A DNA stretch of 64,000 bases from Planctomycetota bacterium (GTDB lineage: Bacteria > Planctomycetota > Uabimicrobiia > Uabimicrobiales > Uabimicrobiaceae): contig JAJDCR010000170.1 of assembly GCA_029260735.1 (NCBI GenBank), forward strand, positions 1-64,000, read 5' to 3'. The notes beneath the pieces were generated by a model that ran no database searches, had not been told where the DNA came from, and worked only from the letters and a program-made list of their open reading frames with translations. Positions 8,188-17,504 of this stretch are shown in pieces (the first letter of the stretch is position 1; the number at the start of each line of letters is the position of its first letter). Made by a program: the position numbers and the translations under genes.

Positions 8188-8605
8188 AGATCCTTGGTAC
8201 TCAGAGGGACTTTGCTTTAACTGCACTCAGTGTGGTAATTGCTGTAGTGGATCTCCTGGTTATGTTTGGGTTACTTTGGATGAAATTAAGGAAATCGAAG
8301 GTTACTTAAAAAAGCAATCGATTTCCTTGGGACCTTACTTACGAAGATCAAAGGGACAGTTTTCTCTCATTGAAAAGAGCAGTGGGGACTGCATTTTTCT
8401 TCAGCGCTTAGACAGTGGAAAGGCTCTTTGCCAAATCCATCCGGCAAAACCTTCTCAATGCGGTAAATGGCCTTTTTGGAATACTATTTTAAAAACAGAG
8501 AATGATTGGGAAAAACAAGCCACAGATTGCCCCGGGATGAACAAGGGAAAGCTCTATTCCTTTGAGGAAATTGAGAAAATACGCCTAGAAGAAAAAGATG
8601 GATGA
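8168..8605 (+). CDS. YkgJ-family cysteine cluster protein (putative Zn/Fe-chelating)
   Basis: The protein has 145 residues from the ATG at 8168, inside the end of trmJ; a longer frame from 8120 re-reads trmJ. The N-terminal CxxCxxCC cluster (CFNCTQCGNCC, residues about 16-26), followed by later cysteines in CIFLQ, ALCQIHP and SQCGKWPF, is the hallmark of the YkgJ/CxxCxxCC family, thought to bind a metal or a small metal cluster. The biochemical role is not established. Coupling to trmJ suggests cotranscription but not a shared pathway. Confidence 0.85.
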   Translation: MNPTPNEDPWYSEGLCFNCTQCGNCCSGSPGYVWVTLDEIKEIEGYLKKQSISLGPYLRRSKGQFSLIEKSSGDCIFLQRLDSGKALCQIHPAKPSQCGKWPFWNTILKTENDWEKQATDCPGMNKGKLYSFEEIEKIRLEEKDG

Positions 8606-8640
8606 GCTTTTCTTGGGAATTGAATTAGGTTTGATTAGAC

Positions 8641-8840
8641 GTAACGGACAACCACAAGGGCCTTTGCAGGCGGCCCTCGTAGTTGTCCCTACAGGGATAA
8701 CTACGCTGATAGGAAATAATTTGCAGGCTGTACTGACAGGCAGGTATTGATTGATTAAATTTATCTGAATTTGTTCCTACAATGCATGTAGGGACAACTA
8801 CGAAGGCCGTCCGCAAGGACCCTCGTGGTTGTCCGTTACG
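8641..8840. repeat. MITE-like inverted-repeat element, family A, copy 1
   Basis: The ends are inverted copies (left GTAACGGACAACCAC, right GTGGTTGTCCGTTAC). Each roughly 50-base arm is itself a hairpin: GGACAACCAC...GGGCC pairs with GGCCCTCGTAGTTGTCC. About 90 bases of unrelated spacer separate the arms. No transposase gene is inside. A near-identical element lies at 49447-49642 and a single arm at 63388-63440. Confidence 0.85.
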
Positions 8841-8893
8841 CCAGCTAAAACACTAATTACCAAGAACACTTTTTAATGGTTAGCCCTACATAT

Positions 8894-10087
8894 CTAAAAA
8901 TTCTTCATAAGCTCTCGTAAAACGGCGGTGGCATAGCATCCTTTTGCTAAGGAAAAACGAATCCAGATCCCTTCTGAGCAAACTTGGCAGGAAGGATTTT
9001 CGACAAGTAAACGGTAAGATCGCCGTTCTCCTTTTAAGTGACCTTCCTTTAAAATCTTTTCACAAAGCCCTGCTTCCTTCCAAAGTTCTTCCTCTTTTTC
9101 TCCTTGCTTTCCTTTGGCCCAGAGCATTTTATAGCCATAGATTGGGCCGGTGGGAGAAATCTCTCGTTCATTTGCACGGGGTTGCTCTAAAGCTTCATTT
9201 TCTACTAGAAAGACAGAGCGTCCAGGGTGTTTCATGGCAGCATCTCCTGCCCAAACTGTATCTATTTCTGGTAATCTCCAGGCTAGGGTTTGGTTAAAGA
9301 GAGCAGATTGGTAGGCCGAAAGATAGAAAAACTTAATGCGACGAGGGAAACGCTGGAGGATTTTCTCGGGGAGCCAGTTTTGACAACGAGCTCGGAGTAA
9401 GAAACCCTCTATATCAAAGTGTCTAGGTAAAGTACTAAGGGCTTTTTCGTAGTGGCCTTCCTGAAAAAAAGTTTTGCTTTCTTGAAGCCTGGGAGCATCG
9501 TCGGGAAAAATTTCTCCTAGGATTAAATTGTAGATAGGATCAACTTTTTGCTCTAAAAGAGCTTTCCCTATTTCATCGTTGTTACAACGATTGCCAAAAC
9601 GTTGAGAACCAAAGTAGTTAGGAACTCCTGTTTTTCCAAAATGGAGAAGTATTTCTTCTACTTGTTTGGGAGAAACGTTATTCAATTCTCGGAGCAATAT
9701 CTCGAAACGATTTCCCCGCAAATGTCCGACCTTGAGCTTGTTGCTATGACGTTGCCAAGACACTACTTTTGCTTTGTTTAGGCTAAGTTCGTTGACTTGT
9801 GCCTCGCTGACTCCTGAAACAGAAAAAAACTGCTGAGTAACGGCTTGAGTATCCTTGATTCCGGCATAGCCGATTTGTTTTTCGGGTACTTTTAATTTTT
9901 GGCTGAGTTCTTTGATAAGAGCAAAAGTGGATTGTGACTTTTTCTCTATTTCTAGATAGATGTGCTCCCCTTCTCCAGAAAAAGGGTAAGCTGGGATTTC
10001 AATAACTCGGAAATCTTCTGGTTTTTCTTTCATCTGGCCTTGAATGCCAGGAAAAGGAGATAGGTAGGGAAGTTGTGTTGTGTCCAT
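8894..10087 (-). CDS. truD: tRNA pseudouridine(13) synthase TruD
   Basis: The 397-residue protein carries the TruD signature: the KPEDFRV N-terminal motif (residues about 22-28), the catalytic-Asp motif GYAGIKDTQAVTQQ (about 73-86), NYFGSQRFG (about 158-166, the conserved RFG-type motif), and the C-terminal LAKGCYATAVLRELM. It would isomerise U13 in tRNA-Glu. The length is somewhat above the 350 residues of the E. coli enzyme. It starts eight bases after the stop of the SUMF1-domain frame and is probably cotranscribed with the kinase upstream. The ribosome site is weak. Confidence 0.93.
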   Translation of the reverse strand: MDTTQLPYLSPFPGIQGQMKEKPEDFRVIEIPAYPFSGEGEHIYLEIEKKSQSTFALIKELSQKLKVPEKQIGYAGIKDTQAVTQQFFSVSGVSEAQVNELSLNKAKVVSWQRHSNKLKVGHLRGNRFEILLRELNNVSPKQVEEILLHFGKTGVPNYFGSQRFGNRCNNDEIGKALLEQKVDPIYNLILGEIFPDDAPRLQESKTFFQEGHYEKALSTLPRHFDIEGFLLRARCQNWLPEKILQRFPRRIKFFYLSAYQSALFNQTLAWRLPEIDTVWAGDAAMKHPGRSVFLVENEALEQPRANEREISPTGPIYGYKMLWAKGKQGEKEEELWKEAGLCEKILKEGHLKGERRSYRLLVENPSCQVCSEGIWIRFSLAKGCYATAVLRELMKNF

Positions 10088-10095
10088 AAATAGGG

Positions 10096-11280
10096 CTATG
10101 ATTTTCTTTCAAAGTTTTTAGCACAGCGAAATCCATAAAGTCCACTGGCCGAGGTGGGATAGTCAAAGTAGCGATAAGTTGTCGTGGTAAAGTCGGCAAA
10201 GGTGTACCAGGAGCCTCCTCTCAGTACTTTGTGAGTACGAGTTTCATCAAACCAGCTATTAACCCATTCCCAGACATTTCCAGACATGTCATAGCAATTG
10301 TAAACAGATTTACCATTGGCGAATTTCTTAACGGGAGTAGTGTCCCCAATATTGGCATCTCGACAATTGGAGTAGCGAGTTTGAAATTCTCCTCCCCATG
10401 GCCAAAGAAAGTCTTGGTTTCCCCGAGCTGCTTTTTCCCATTCGGCTTCAAGAGGAAGCCTTTTTCCTCGCCAAGAAGCATAGTTGGCCGCATCTTCTAG
10501 AGAAATCCAGGTAACTGGATGGTTTCCTTTACCAATGGGATAAATATTTTTGTGCCAATGTTTGGGGGAAGGATAGTTTGTCGCTTCGACGAATTCTAGA
10601 TATTGAGCATTCGTTACAGGGGTTATATCTAAATAATAAGGCAAAATCTTCTCTTCTTTTTCTTGTTTTCCTTGTCGGAGAAGAAAGTCGCCTCCATCAA
10701 CAAAAACCATGTCTTCGGGCTGTTCGCGGGCGACGAGTTCTTCAAAAACTTGATTGTACCATCGAGTACTGGGGTATTTATCATGGATTTCCCAAAAACG
10801 TAAAAGTCCTTCTCTGTGTTTTCCGTGATCCAAGAGAAAACGTCCCCATTTGTAAAGGATTTCAGAAACCTCTTCCGGTACTTCTTCCCACTCTATCTGA
10901 GTGAGGTGAGTAAAAATTTCGTCGAGCCAAACTTCTTTCCGTTCGTATTCTTCAATTGAGTTGACATTATCAATGAAAGATTTAACAGAAACTAGAAGTT
11001 CTTGGGCTTCTCTGACAATACCTCGACGTTTATCAGTAGGGGACTTCGTGGGATCGTCTAGAGGAGTGGAAAGAGTGTATCGACTTCGCAGTCGAGTCTC
11101 AGAAAGAGTTTGGTTGGGGTTGGCGGAATGAAAATCTTGACTAGAAGAGAGAGGGTTTGTCGAAGAAGAATCGAAACTGTATTTTTCTCCTCGGGCATCA
11201 ACGGCTCTACGACGACGGGAAATCCCCGTAACTAATGACTTTGTGACGCCTCCTTCACTCGATCGCTTAATTAAGGTTAT
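10096..11280 (-). CDS. SUMF1/FGE-like domain, in -1 frame to the upstream kinase; no independent start found
   Basis: The frame is open from the A11 run at 11280-11290 to the stop at 10096 (394 residues). The C-terminal part (about residues 180-390) is a formylglycine-generating-enzyme-like domain: MVFVDGGDFLLR, PVTNAQYLEFV, HPVTWISLEDAANYASWRGKRLPLEAEWE, YDMSGNVWEWV, VLRGGSWY and YGFRCA. The first catalytic Cys of true FGE (in a YRCA-type context) is Tyr here (TYRYFDY), so sulfatase maturation is unlikely. The first 180 residues are helical and charged, like the kinase's own C-terminal TPR-like part. From 11280 to 10834 I find no in-frame ATG, GTG or TTG; the first is a TTG at 10833, which would remove a plausible coding stretch. 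An AAGGAGG at about 11253 has no start codon behind it. See the finding on frameshifting. Confidence 0.75.
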   Translation of the reverse strand: MTLIKRSSEGGVTKSLVTGISRRRRAVDARGEKYSFDSSSTNPLSSSQDFHSANPNQTLSETRLRSRYTLSTPLDDPTKSPTDKRRGIVREAQELLVSVKSFIDNVNSIEEYERKEVWLDEIFTHLTQIEWEEVPEEVSEILYKWGRFLLDHGKHREGLLRFWEIHDKYPSTRWYNQVFEELVAREQPEDMVFVDGGDFLLRQGKQEKEEKILPYYLDITPVTNAQYLEFVEATNYPSPKHWHKNIYPIGKGNHPVTWISLEDAANYASWRGKRLPLEAEWEKAARGNQDFLWPWGGEFQTRYSNCRDANIGDTTPVKKFANGKSVYNCYDMSGNVWEWVNSWFDETRTHKVLRGGSWYTFADFTTTTYRYFDYPTSASGLYGFRCAKNFERKS

Positions 11281-13142
11281 TTTTTTTTTTGGGTAGAGTT
11301 AGGACCGTATTTTTCATCGTCTTTTTTTATTCGTACTTCGATTTTTTCAACGAGTCGTCTAGATTTTTGTGCCCAAGTTGTACCTGAGTAAAGCTGGATG
11401 ATAGGTTTGAGATTGTTGATTGCTCTCTCCCACTCTCCTTTTAAGGCGAGCGATTTAGCTAACTCATATTGTTGGCGAGCAACATCGTCTTTTCCCAGTT
11501 CTTCGGTTTGGCCAAGTAGTGGATCAAACTCATCTAATCCATCATCTTCTCCTCCAAACCAGTTGTCGGTTTCATCATTGACCTTATTCAGCTCTTCTCG
11601 TTTTAGCTCTTCAGGGTCTATTCTTTGAAAGGTTTGGGTGATTCTACCGATGATCCCTTTGATCGCATGGAGAGTTCTTTTTTCATAAAAAACGGAAGTT
11701 GTGTCTTCTGTTTCTATGATTCGCCCAGATTCACCTTTGTCTAAATGTTTGCTTAGTCGGTTGACATCTCGAAGGAGGCTACTGGCATCGTACCTGTCTT
11801 TAGGGTCTTTGCACATCATCTTTTCGACAATTTTAGAAAGAGCTCGGGGAAGATCAGGATTAATGGTATGAATGGGGGAGGGAGTTTCTTTGATATTAAC
11901 AAAAAGATAGCCTACAGGGTCGTCTACCTCAAAGGGTTCTTTTCCTGTAAAGATTTCGTAGGACATTATGCCTAAGCTAAAGATATCTCCTCTGGTGTCA
12001 GCAGCACATCCTTTGATGTTCTCAGGAGCCATATATTTAAATGTTCCGACAAGATGTCCTGTTACTGTCACTTGGCTATCATTAGATGTTTTTGCTATTC
12101 CAAAATCGGTGATCTTAGCGCAAATATCTCGGTTGTTTTTACGAGAAATAAGAATATTACTAGGTTTAATGTCACGATGAATGATATTATTTTCGTGGGC
12201 GTATTTTAGAGCAATAGTTACCTGCTTGAGGATCTGTAAACCTTCGGAGAGAGAAATGATCCCCATTTTTTCGATACGTTTATCTAGCGATCCCCCATCG
12301 ACATATTCCATAAAAAAATAAGGACGACTCTCTATTTTACCTATTTCATAAACCCGAACAATATTAGGATGCCTTAAAGTATTGGAACTTTCAAACTCTT
12401 TATTGAAGCGCTCGAATCCTGCTTGGGCTTTCATAAGCTTTAGGGCTCGGGTTCGGCGACGCATAGGGTTGATGACCTTGTATACATCTGCCATTCCACC
12501 TGCTCCAAGGAAGGCGACAATTTTGTATTCACCCACTTGCTTATTGATGAAAGAGAGAGATTCGTCATCTACTTCTTCAGGGTCGCGAGAAATAAAGCTT
12601 CGATCGACTCCTACTTCCATAGAGTTAGAGGGAGTGGAGCTAACTAATTCGGAGTCGCACTTGGGGCATTGGTATCTTTTACCTTCTTTGAAGTTGCGGA
12701 TGTTATATTTGGTGTCGCAGGGAGGGCAGCGCAGGATTTTTTTTCCCTGCATCTCTAGCACTTGTTTTGCTTGGCGGGTGTTAATATACTTTTTTTCAAT
12801 GAGAATTTGACCCAATCGAAAATTCTTTTTCTCTTTTTTAAGCCCCGCTTGTATTTTTAAACATTCTTCAATTTGCTCTGCGCTGGCAAATCCATTTTCT
12901 CGACAAAGCTCACCAAATCGTCGGAAGGTTGTTTGCTTTGGGCTTTTACTCTTCTTGCCAGAGGAGTTCTGGGGAACTTTTTTTAAGACTTCGGTTAGGT
13001 TTTTGTCGTTGATATAGCCCCGTTCAATCGCTATAATGAAAATCGATCGAGGTTGAACACTATTCTTTTGCTCTTCCAAGCATTCAGCATATTGCTCTTG
13101 ACTAAGATACTCTCTAAAAAAAGATTCTTCGTTAAACTGCAT
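11277..13142 (-). CDS. Ser/Thr protein kinase with N-terminal GspE-N-like repeats and zinc ribbon
   Basis: The frame encodes 621 residues. Two N-terminal helical modules (about 5-55 and 75-135) resemble GspE-N/MshEN-type repeats (FRLGQILIEKKYINTRQAKQVLEMQ). A zinc ribbon follows (CPPCDTKYN...CPKCDSEL, about 140-165). The kinase domain spans about 205-470: glycine loop LGAGGMADVYKV, VAIK-type lysine in RALKLMK, HRDIKPSN, DFGIAK and GTFKYMAPE are all intact, so it should be active. The C-terminal 90 residues look TPR-like (ARQQYELAKSLALKGEWERA). It ends in a poly-Lys codon run (eleven A residues) directly at the stop. The SUMF1 domain follows in the -1 frame. Confidence 0.9.
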   Translation of the reverse strand: MQFNEESFFREYLSQEQYAECLEEQKNSVQPRSIFIIAIERGYINDKNLTEVLKKVPQNSSGKKSKSPKQTTFRRFGELCRENGFASAEQIEECLKIQAGLKKEKKNFRLGQILIEKKYINTRQAKQVLEMQGKKILRCPPCDTKYNIRNFKEGKRYQCPKCDSELVSSTPSNSMEVGVDRSFISRDPEEVDDESLSFINKQVGEYKIVAFLGAGGMADVYKVINPMRRRTRALKLMKAQAGFERFNKEFESSNTLRHPNIVRVYEIGKIESRPYFFMEYVDGGSLDKRIEKMGIISLSEGLQILKQVTIALKYAHENNIIHRDIKPSNILISRKNNRDICAKITDFGIAKTSNDSQVTVTGHLVGTFKYMAPENIKGCAADTRGDIFSLGIMSYEIFTGKEPFEVDDPVGYLFVNIKETPSPIHTINPDLPRALSKIVEKMMCKDPKDRYDASSLLRDVNRLSKHLDKGESGRIIETEDTTSVFYEKRTLHAIKGIIGRITQTFQRIDPEELKREELNKVNDETDNWFGGEDDGLDEFDPLLGQTEELGKDDVARQQYELAKSLALKGEWERAINNLKPIIQLYSGTTWAQKSRRLVEKIEVRIKKDDEKYGPNSTQKKK

Positions 13143-13430
13143 TTTTTTCTTCCCTGGCTATGCGACTCTTGAGTATGCTATGCAAAGATTGGCAGCTGAC
13201 TAGAATATTTTGCCACCTTATATATTTACGCCGCAATTTTTTCTCCTCCCCAAAACGCTCCGATTCTAATTGGAATTCAAAAAGCACACCACTGATTCAA
13301 TGTGAATTCTCTGGTAGGAACGAATATAGGGATAAGAGAGGTAGTAGATGTGAGTCATTATATTCATTTTTTTTAGTTATGTAAAGAAAAAATAAGGAAT
13401 AACTTCACGATTTTCCAAGGAGAAAAATAT

Positions 13431-14732
13431 ATGGCAACCTTTGAATTTAATGGAAGGAAGACCGTTGTAGTCGATGGCTCTCGAATTCCATTCCAACGCT
13501 CGGGTACGGGCTATAAAGATCTCAGGTCGTATGATTTAGCTCGATTGGCTCTAAAGGGACTTTTAAATAAGACTCAACTGGATCCCAATGTAGTCGATCG
13601 CGTTATCATGGGAACTGTAGTTTCTAATCTAACCACAAGCAATGTTGCTCGGGATGCTCTGTTAGGAACAGGATTACCTCATAATATACCCGCACATACT
13701 GTAACAATGGCTTGTATTTCCGCCAACCAAGCTATTACTAGCGGGATTGATCTTATTAGGACTGGCCAAGCCGATGTCGTTATTGCCGGAGGAACCGAAA
13801 GTTTGTCGGATATTCCTATTCGGTATAGAAAAAAATTCCGCCAAAAACTTATTGAGACTCAAAAATATAAAAAGCCGACCGATTTCTTAAAGTTCTTTCG
13901 AGGGCTTTCTTGGCGTGATTTCCTCCCTGAAATTCCGGGAATTAACGAGTTCTCAACAGGAAAGAGTATGGGAGAAGACTGCGAAAGATTAGTCGCTCGG
14001 GTCGGAGTGACTAGAAGTGAACAAGATGAATATGCTGTGCGTTCGCATCAGAAAGCAGCAGAAGCTATTGAAAAAGGACTTCTCGCAGAAGAAATTACTC
14101 CCGTAGGAGTTGCCCCTAAGTTTAACCTTGTTGATACCGATAATGGACCTAGGGGAGATTCTTCGGTGGAAAAATTAGGAAAACTTAGACCTGCTTTTGT
14201 TAAGCCGTATGGCACAATCACTGCCGGAAACGCTTCTTTTTTGACAGATGGAGCAGCCTTTGTTCTTTTGATGTCAGAGGAAAAAGCCCAAGAGTTGGGG
14301 ATTGCCCCCAAAGCTTCTGTTCATAGCTACACTTATACTGCTCAAGATCCTGTAGATGAACTTCTTTTAGGACCAGCTTATGTTATTCCAAAAGTTCTTG
14401 ATCAAGCGGGGCTTAAGCTGACAGACATCGATGTTTTTGAAATTCACGAAGCTTTTTCTGGTCAAATGGTGGCTACTTGCAAGTGTCTCAATTCAAAGAA
14501 GTTTGCCAAAGAGAACTTGGGACGCTCAGAAAAAGTAGGAGAAATTCCTTTGGATAAACTTAACCCTTTGGGCGGTTCTTTATCGATAGGTCATCCTTTC
14601 GGAGCAACGGGAGCTCGGTTGGTCACTACCGCTGTAAATCGATTGATCCGAGAAGATGGGAAATTTTCTCTCATTGCCGGTTGCGCAGCCGGAGCTTTAG
14701 GAAATGGCATTATTTTAGAAAGATACAATTAA
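13431..14732 (+). CDS. fadI: 3-ketoacyl-CoA thiolase (FadI-type, beta subunit of the fatty-acid oxidation complex)
   Basis: The 433-residue protein begins at an ATG with AAGGAG eight bases upstream. The nucleophilic Cys lies in VTMACISANQ (residues about 87-96), the conserved His in EIHEAFSGQ, and the C-terminal motifs are GGSLSIGHPFGATGAR and AGCAAGALGNGII. The length and the inserted segment RGLSWRDFLPEIP match the FadI/HADHB group rather than short acetyl-CoA acetyltransferases. It cleaves 3-ketoacyl-CoA with CoA in beta-oxidation. The partner alpha subunit starts 11 bases downstream. Confidence 0.93.
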   Translation: MATFEFNGRKTVVVDGSRIPFQRSGTGYKDLRSYDLARLALKGLLNKTQLDPNVVDRVIMGTVVSNLTTSNVARDALLGTGLPHNIPAHTVTMACISANQAITSGIDLIRTGQADVVIAGGTESLSDIPIRYRKKFRQKLIETQKYKKPTDFLKFFRGLSWRDFLPEIPGINEFSTGKSMGEDCERLVARVGVTRSEQDEYAVRSHQKAAEAIEKGLLAEEITPVGVAPKFNLVDTDNGPRGDSSVEKLGKLRPAFVKPYGTITAGNASFLTDGAAFVLLMSEEKAQELGIAPKASVHSYTYTAQDPVDELLLGPAYVIPKVLDQAGLKLTDIDVFEIHEAFSGQMVATCKCLNSKKFAKENLGRSEKVGEIPLDKLNPLGGSLSIGHPFGATGARLVTTAVNRLIREDGKFSLIAGCAAGALGNGIILERYN

Positions 14733-14742
14733 AGGGGTAAGA

Positions 14743-16869
14743 ATGGAAGGCGTAGAAATTCAAAAAGAAGATTCCGTGGCCATTATTTGGCTGGATCAGC
14801 CTAATGAAAAAGTTAATAAATTATCTTTAAAGATGATTGATGATTTTAAGTTGATCTTAGATTCTTTAGAGCAAGACCAGGAAGTTAAAGCAGTAGTTCT
14901 TATTAGTAAAAAAGAAGATAACTTTATTGCGGGAGCTGACTTGGATATGATTCAGCAAATCTCTCGTTTGGAAGATGCCCAGGAACTTAGTCGCCAAGGT
15001 AGCTCTATTATTCATCGTTTGGCTAACTTCCCTAAACCTTTTGTTGCTGCTATTAACGGAGCGGCTTTAGGAGGAGGCTTAGAGGTAGCTTTGGCTTGCC
15101 ACTATCGAATTGCCACTGATCATCCTAAAACAGTTATGGCTTTGCCCGAGGTTCAGCTAGGGCTTCTTCCCGGAGGGGGAGGGACTCAAAGGTTACCCCG
15201 TTTAATTGGTATCCAAAAAGCACTCGATATGATGCTTACAGGACGTAATATCTTTCCTCACAAAGCCAAAAAAATGGGCTTAGTTGACGATATTATTCAT
15301 CCTCATGGACTTTTGGGAGCGGCCAAGCAAGCTGCTCTTCGTATAGCCGAAAAACCTGTCAAAAGAAAAAGAAAAAAGAACTGGATGGAGAAAATCTTAG
15401 AAAGTAATGGCATGGGGAGAAGTGTCATTTATAAGCAAGCGCGGAAAGTGGTTTACCGACAAACTTATGGAAATTATCCCGCCCCTTTGAAAATTATTGA
15501 ATGTGTTGAGGGAGGAATGGGGAAAAGCATTGTTTCTGGTTTGGCTTTGGAATCTAAGAAATTTGGCGAGCTTGTGATTAGTCCTGAATCTCGACAACTC
15601 ATCCATTTGTTCTTTAACATGACCAATAAGAAAAAGAATCCCTTAGCCGAAAAAGTTCGTCCTATCTCTTGTATTGGGATTTTGGGAGCAGGCTTTATGG
15701 GAGCGGGCATTGCTAATGTCACGGCCACTAAGAAAATCAAAACTATTCTCAAGGACATTAGTCTCGAAGCAGCAGTTGGCGGGGAAAAAATGGTCTGGGA
15801 AGACTTGCATAAAAAAGTAAAGAAGAAAGCGATGAATGCTTTTGACTTGGACGTTATCATGAGTGACATCGTTGCCAGTGATAACTATCATGGATTTGAT
15901 AAAACAGATGTTGTGATCGAAGCAGTTTTTGAGGATTTAGGTTTAAAGCGCAAGGTTCTTGCTGAAACAGAGGCGGCTATTTCGGCAGAGTGCGTTTTTG
16001 CTAGCAACACCTCTTCTTTGCCGATTACTGATATTGCTGCAGAAGCAAGGCACCCTGAAAGGGTCTTGGGGATGCACTATTTTTCTCCGGTGACCAAGAT
16101 GCCTTTGTTGGAAATCATTACGACCTCAAAAACAGAAGATTGGGCTACCGCTACGGCCTATGAACTAGGGCTGAAGCAGGGAAAAACTATTATTGTGGTA
16201 AATGATGGGCCAGGCTTTTACACAACTCGAGTTTTGGCTCCGTTGATGAATGAAGCTATTTGTATTTTAAATGAAGGCGGGAAGATTGAAGACATTGACC
16301 GGGCAATGAAAAAGTTTGGTTTCCCGGTCGGACCCTTAGCTCTTTTTGATGAAGTCGGAATTGATGTTGCTGCGCATGTTTCTCATGTTATGGGAGAGTT
16401 CTTTTCTAAGCGTGGAGTTACTCCTACAAAAACTATCGAAAAAGTCTATGAAGCGGGGTACCAAGGTCGCAAAAATAACCAAGGCTTCTATAGTTACCCC
16501 CAAGGCAAGAAAAAAGGAAAGAAAGAGGTTAATTCTAAGATATACTCTTTCTTTGGAGGCTCTTCTCGAAAAATTATTCCGATGGAAGACATTCAAAAGA
16601 GGATTGCCTTTGCTTTGATAACAGAAGCCACTTATTGTCTAGAAGACGGTACTCTCAAATCTCCTCATGATGGAGATATTGGGGCTATTTTTGGAATGGG
16701 CTTCCCTCCTTTTTTAGGCGGCCCTTTTCGCTACCTGGATAGTTTAGGTTTAGATAAAGCGGTTGCTTTATTACAAGAACTCACGAAAAAACATGACAAA
16801 CGCTTTACTCCTTGTCCTATGCTTTGTGAGATGGCAAAAAATAACAAGAAGTTTTATTCGGGAGAATAA
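14743..16869 (+). CDS. fadJ: Enoyl-CoA hydratase / 3-hydroxyacyl-CoA dehydrogenase (FadJ-type multifunctional alpha subunit)
   Basis: The 708-residue protein is close to the 714 of E. coli FadJ. The crotonase domain (1-190) has the oxyanion-hole motif GAALGGGLEVALAC and the catalytic Glu region ALPEVQLGLLPGGGGTQRLPRL. The dehydrogenase domain (about 305-490) has the NAD motif GILGAGFMGAGI, the catalytic pattern GMHYFSPVTKMPLLEII and the start of the C-terminal domain at PGFYTTR. Two 3HCDH C-terminal domains follow, with KFGFPVGPLALFDEVGID. It hydrates enoyl-CoA and oxidises the hydroxyacyl-CoA product for the adjacent thiolase. The ribosome site is AAAGGGG. Confidence 0.94.
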   Translation: MEGVEIQKEDSVAIIWLDQPNEKVNKLSLKMIDDFKLILDSLEQDQEVKAVVLISKKEDNFIAGADLDMIQQISRLEDAQELSRQGSSIIHRLANFPKPFVAAINGAALGGGLEVALACHYRIATDHPKTVMALPEVQLGLLPGGGGTQRLPRLIGIQKALDMMLTGRNIFPHKAKKMGLVDDIIHPHGLLGAAKQAALRIAEKPVKRKRKKNWMEKILESNGMGRSVIYKQARKVVYRQTYGNYPAPLKIIECVEGGMGKSIVSGLALESKKFGELVISPESRQLIHLFFNMTNKKKNPLAEKVRPISCIGILGAGFMGAGIANVTATKKIKTILKDISLEAAVGGEKMVWEDLHKKVKKKAMNAFDLDVIMSDIVASDNYHGFDKTDVVIEAVFEDLGLKRKVLAETEAAISAECVFASNTSSLPITDIAAEARHPERVLGMHYFSPVTKMPLLEIITTSKTEDWATATAYELGLKQGKTIIVVNDGPGFYTTRVLAPLMNEAICILNEGGKIEDIDRAMKKFGFPVGPLALFDEVGIDVAAHVSHVMGEFFSKRGVTPTKTIEKVYEAGYQGRKNNQGFYSYPQGKKKGKKEVNSKIYSFFGGSSRKIIPMEDIQKRIAFALITEATYCLEDGTLKSPHDGDIGAIFGMGFPPFLGGPFRYLDSLGLDKAVALLQELTKKHDKRFTPCPMLCEMAKNNKKFYSGE

Positions 16870-16871
16870 TT

Positions 16872-17495
16872 ATGATCGCCGAATTTTTACCAGAAATTTT
16901 CGTAGCCGTTACTATGTTGTCTGTTGGTTGGCTTTCTGGATATTTGAGAGCGAGTAAGGAATGGAAGAATAAGATCTTTCTGGATAAAGTTACTCTTACT
17001 CTTAACCATATTTCTTTTGACAAAAAAGGCAAAGTGAGCCTAAGAGTGCGAACTCTTTTTGAGAAGAAGTTGGCTGATCTTTACGTGAATAGAGCTATGT
17101 TGGACGTAGTGATAAAGGCTATCCGAAAAACGGATTCTAGCAATCCTTTGTTGCTGTTTAGTGAAGAAGAGGCGTGGCATATATTAAATCCTATACTAAA
17201 CAAAATTGCAGAACTCTATTCTCTTCAAACGATGCGTATGGATGCTGGAATGGAGGTAGAGAAGAGAACTTACTTGTTTTGCTTGACTTTCGAAAATGAA
17301 GCGGATGTACGTTCTCGAAAGCCCCGTATTTTTATTACAGAAAAAGATAAGTTCCTTGAATTTCCAGATGAAGGAGAGGTAGATGTTATTTCCGCTTCTC
17401 ATCACATGAAAGGCAGAGTGCAAACTCTGCGTTTGTTGAAACAGAAATACAAAGAAACCCCTTATTTATTTAAGGCAATAGACGTTTATCTGTAA
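16872..17495 (+). CDS. Membrane-anchored protein of unknown function in the fad operon
   Basis: The protein has 207 residues, with GGGAG nine bases before the ATG and only two bases after the fadJ stop. It has one N-terminal membrane helix (residues about 5-25), then a soluble part with an alternating helix/strand pattern. No family or active-site motif is recognised. Its tight coupling to fadI-fadJ suggests cotranscription and perhaps a membrane role in lipid use, but that is inference. Confidence 0.6.
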   Translation: MIAEFLPEIFVAVTMLSVGWLSGYLRASKEWKNKIFLDKVTLTLNHISFDKKGKVSLRVRTLFEKKLADLYVNRAMLDVVIKAIRKTDSSNPLLLFSEEEAWHILNPILNKIAELYSLQTMRMDAGMEVEKRTYLFCLTFENEADVRSRKPRIFITEKDKFLEFPDEGEVDVISASHHMKGRVQTLRLLKQKYKETPYLFKAIDVYL

Positions 17496-17504
17496 AGGTG
17501 AGCT

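Noticed and set aside
8625..8816. Minus-strand 63-residue frame
   Set aside because: Lies entirely inside the family A inverted-repeat element.
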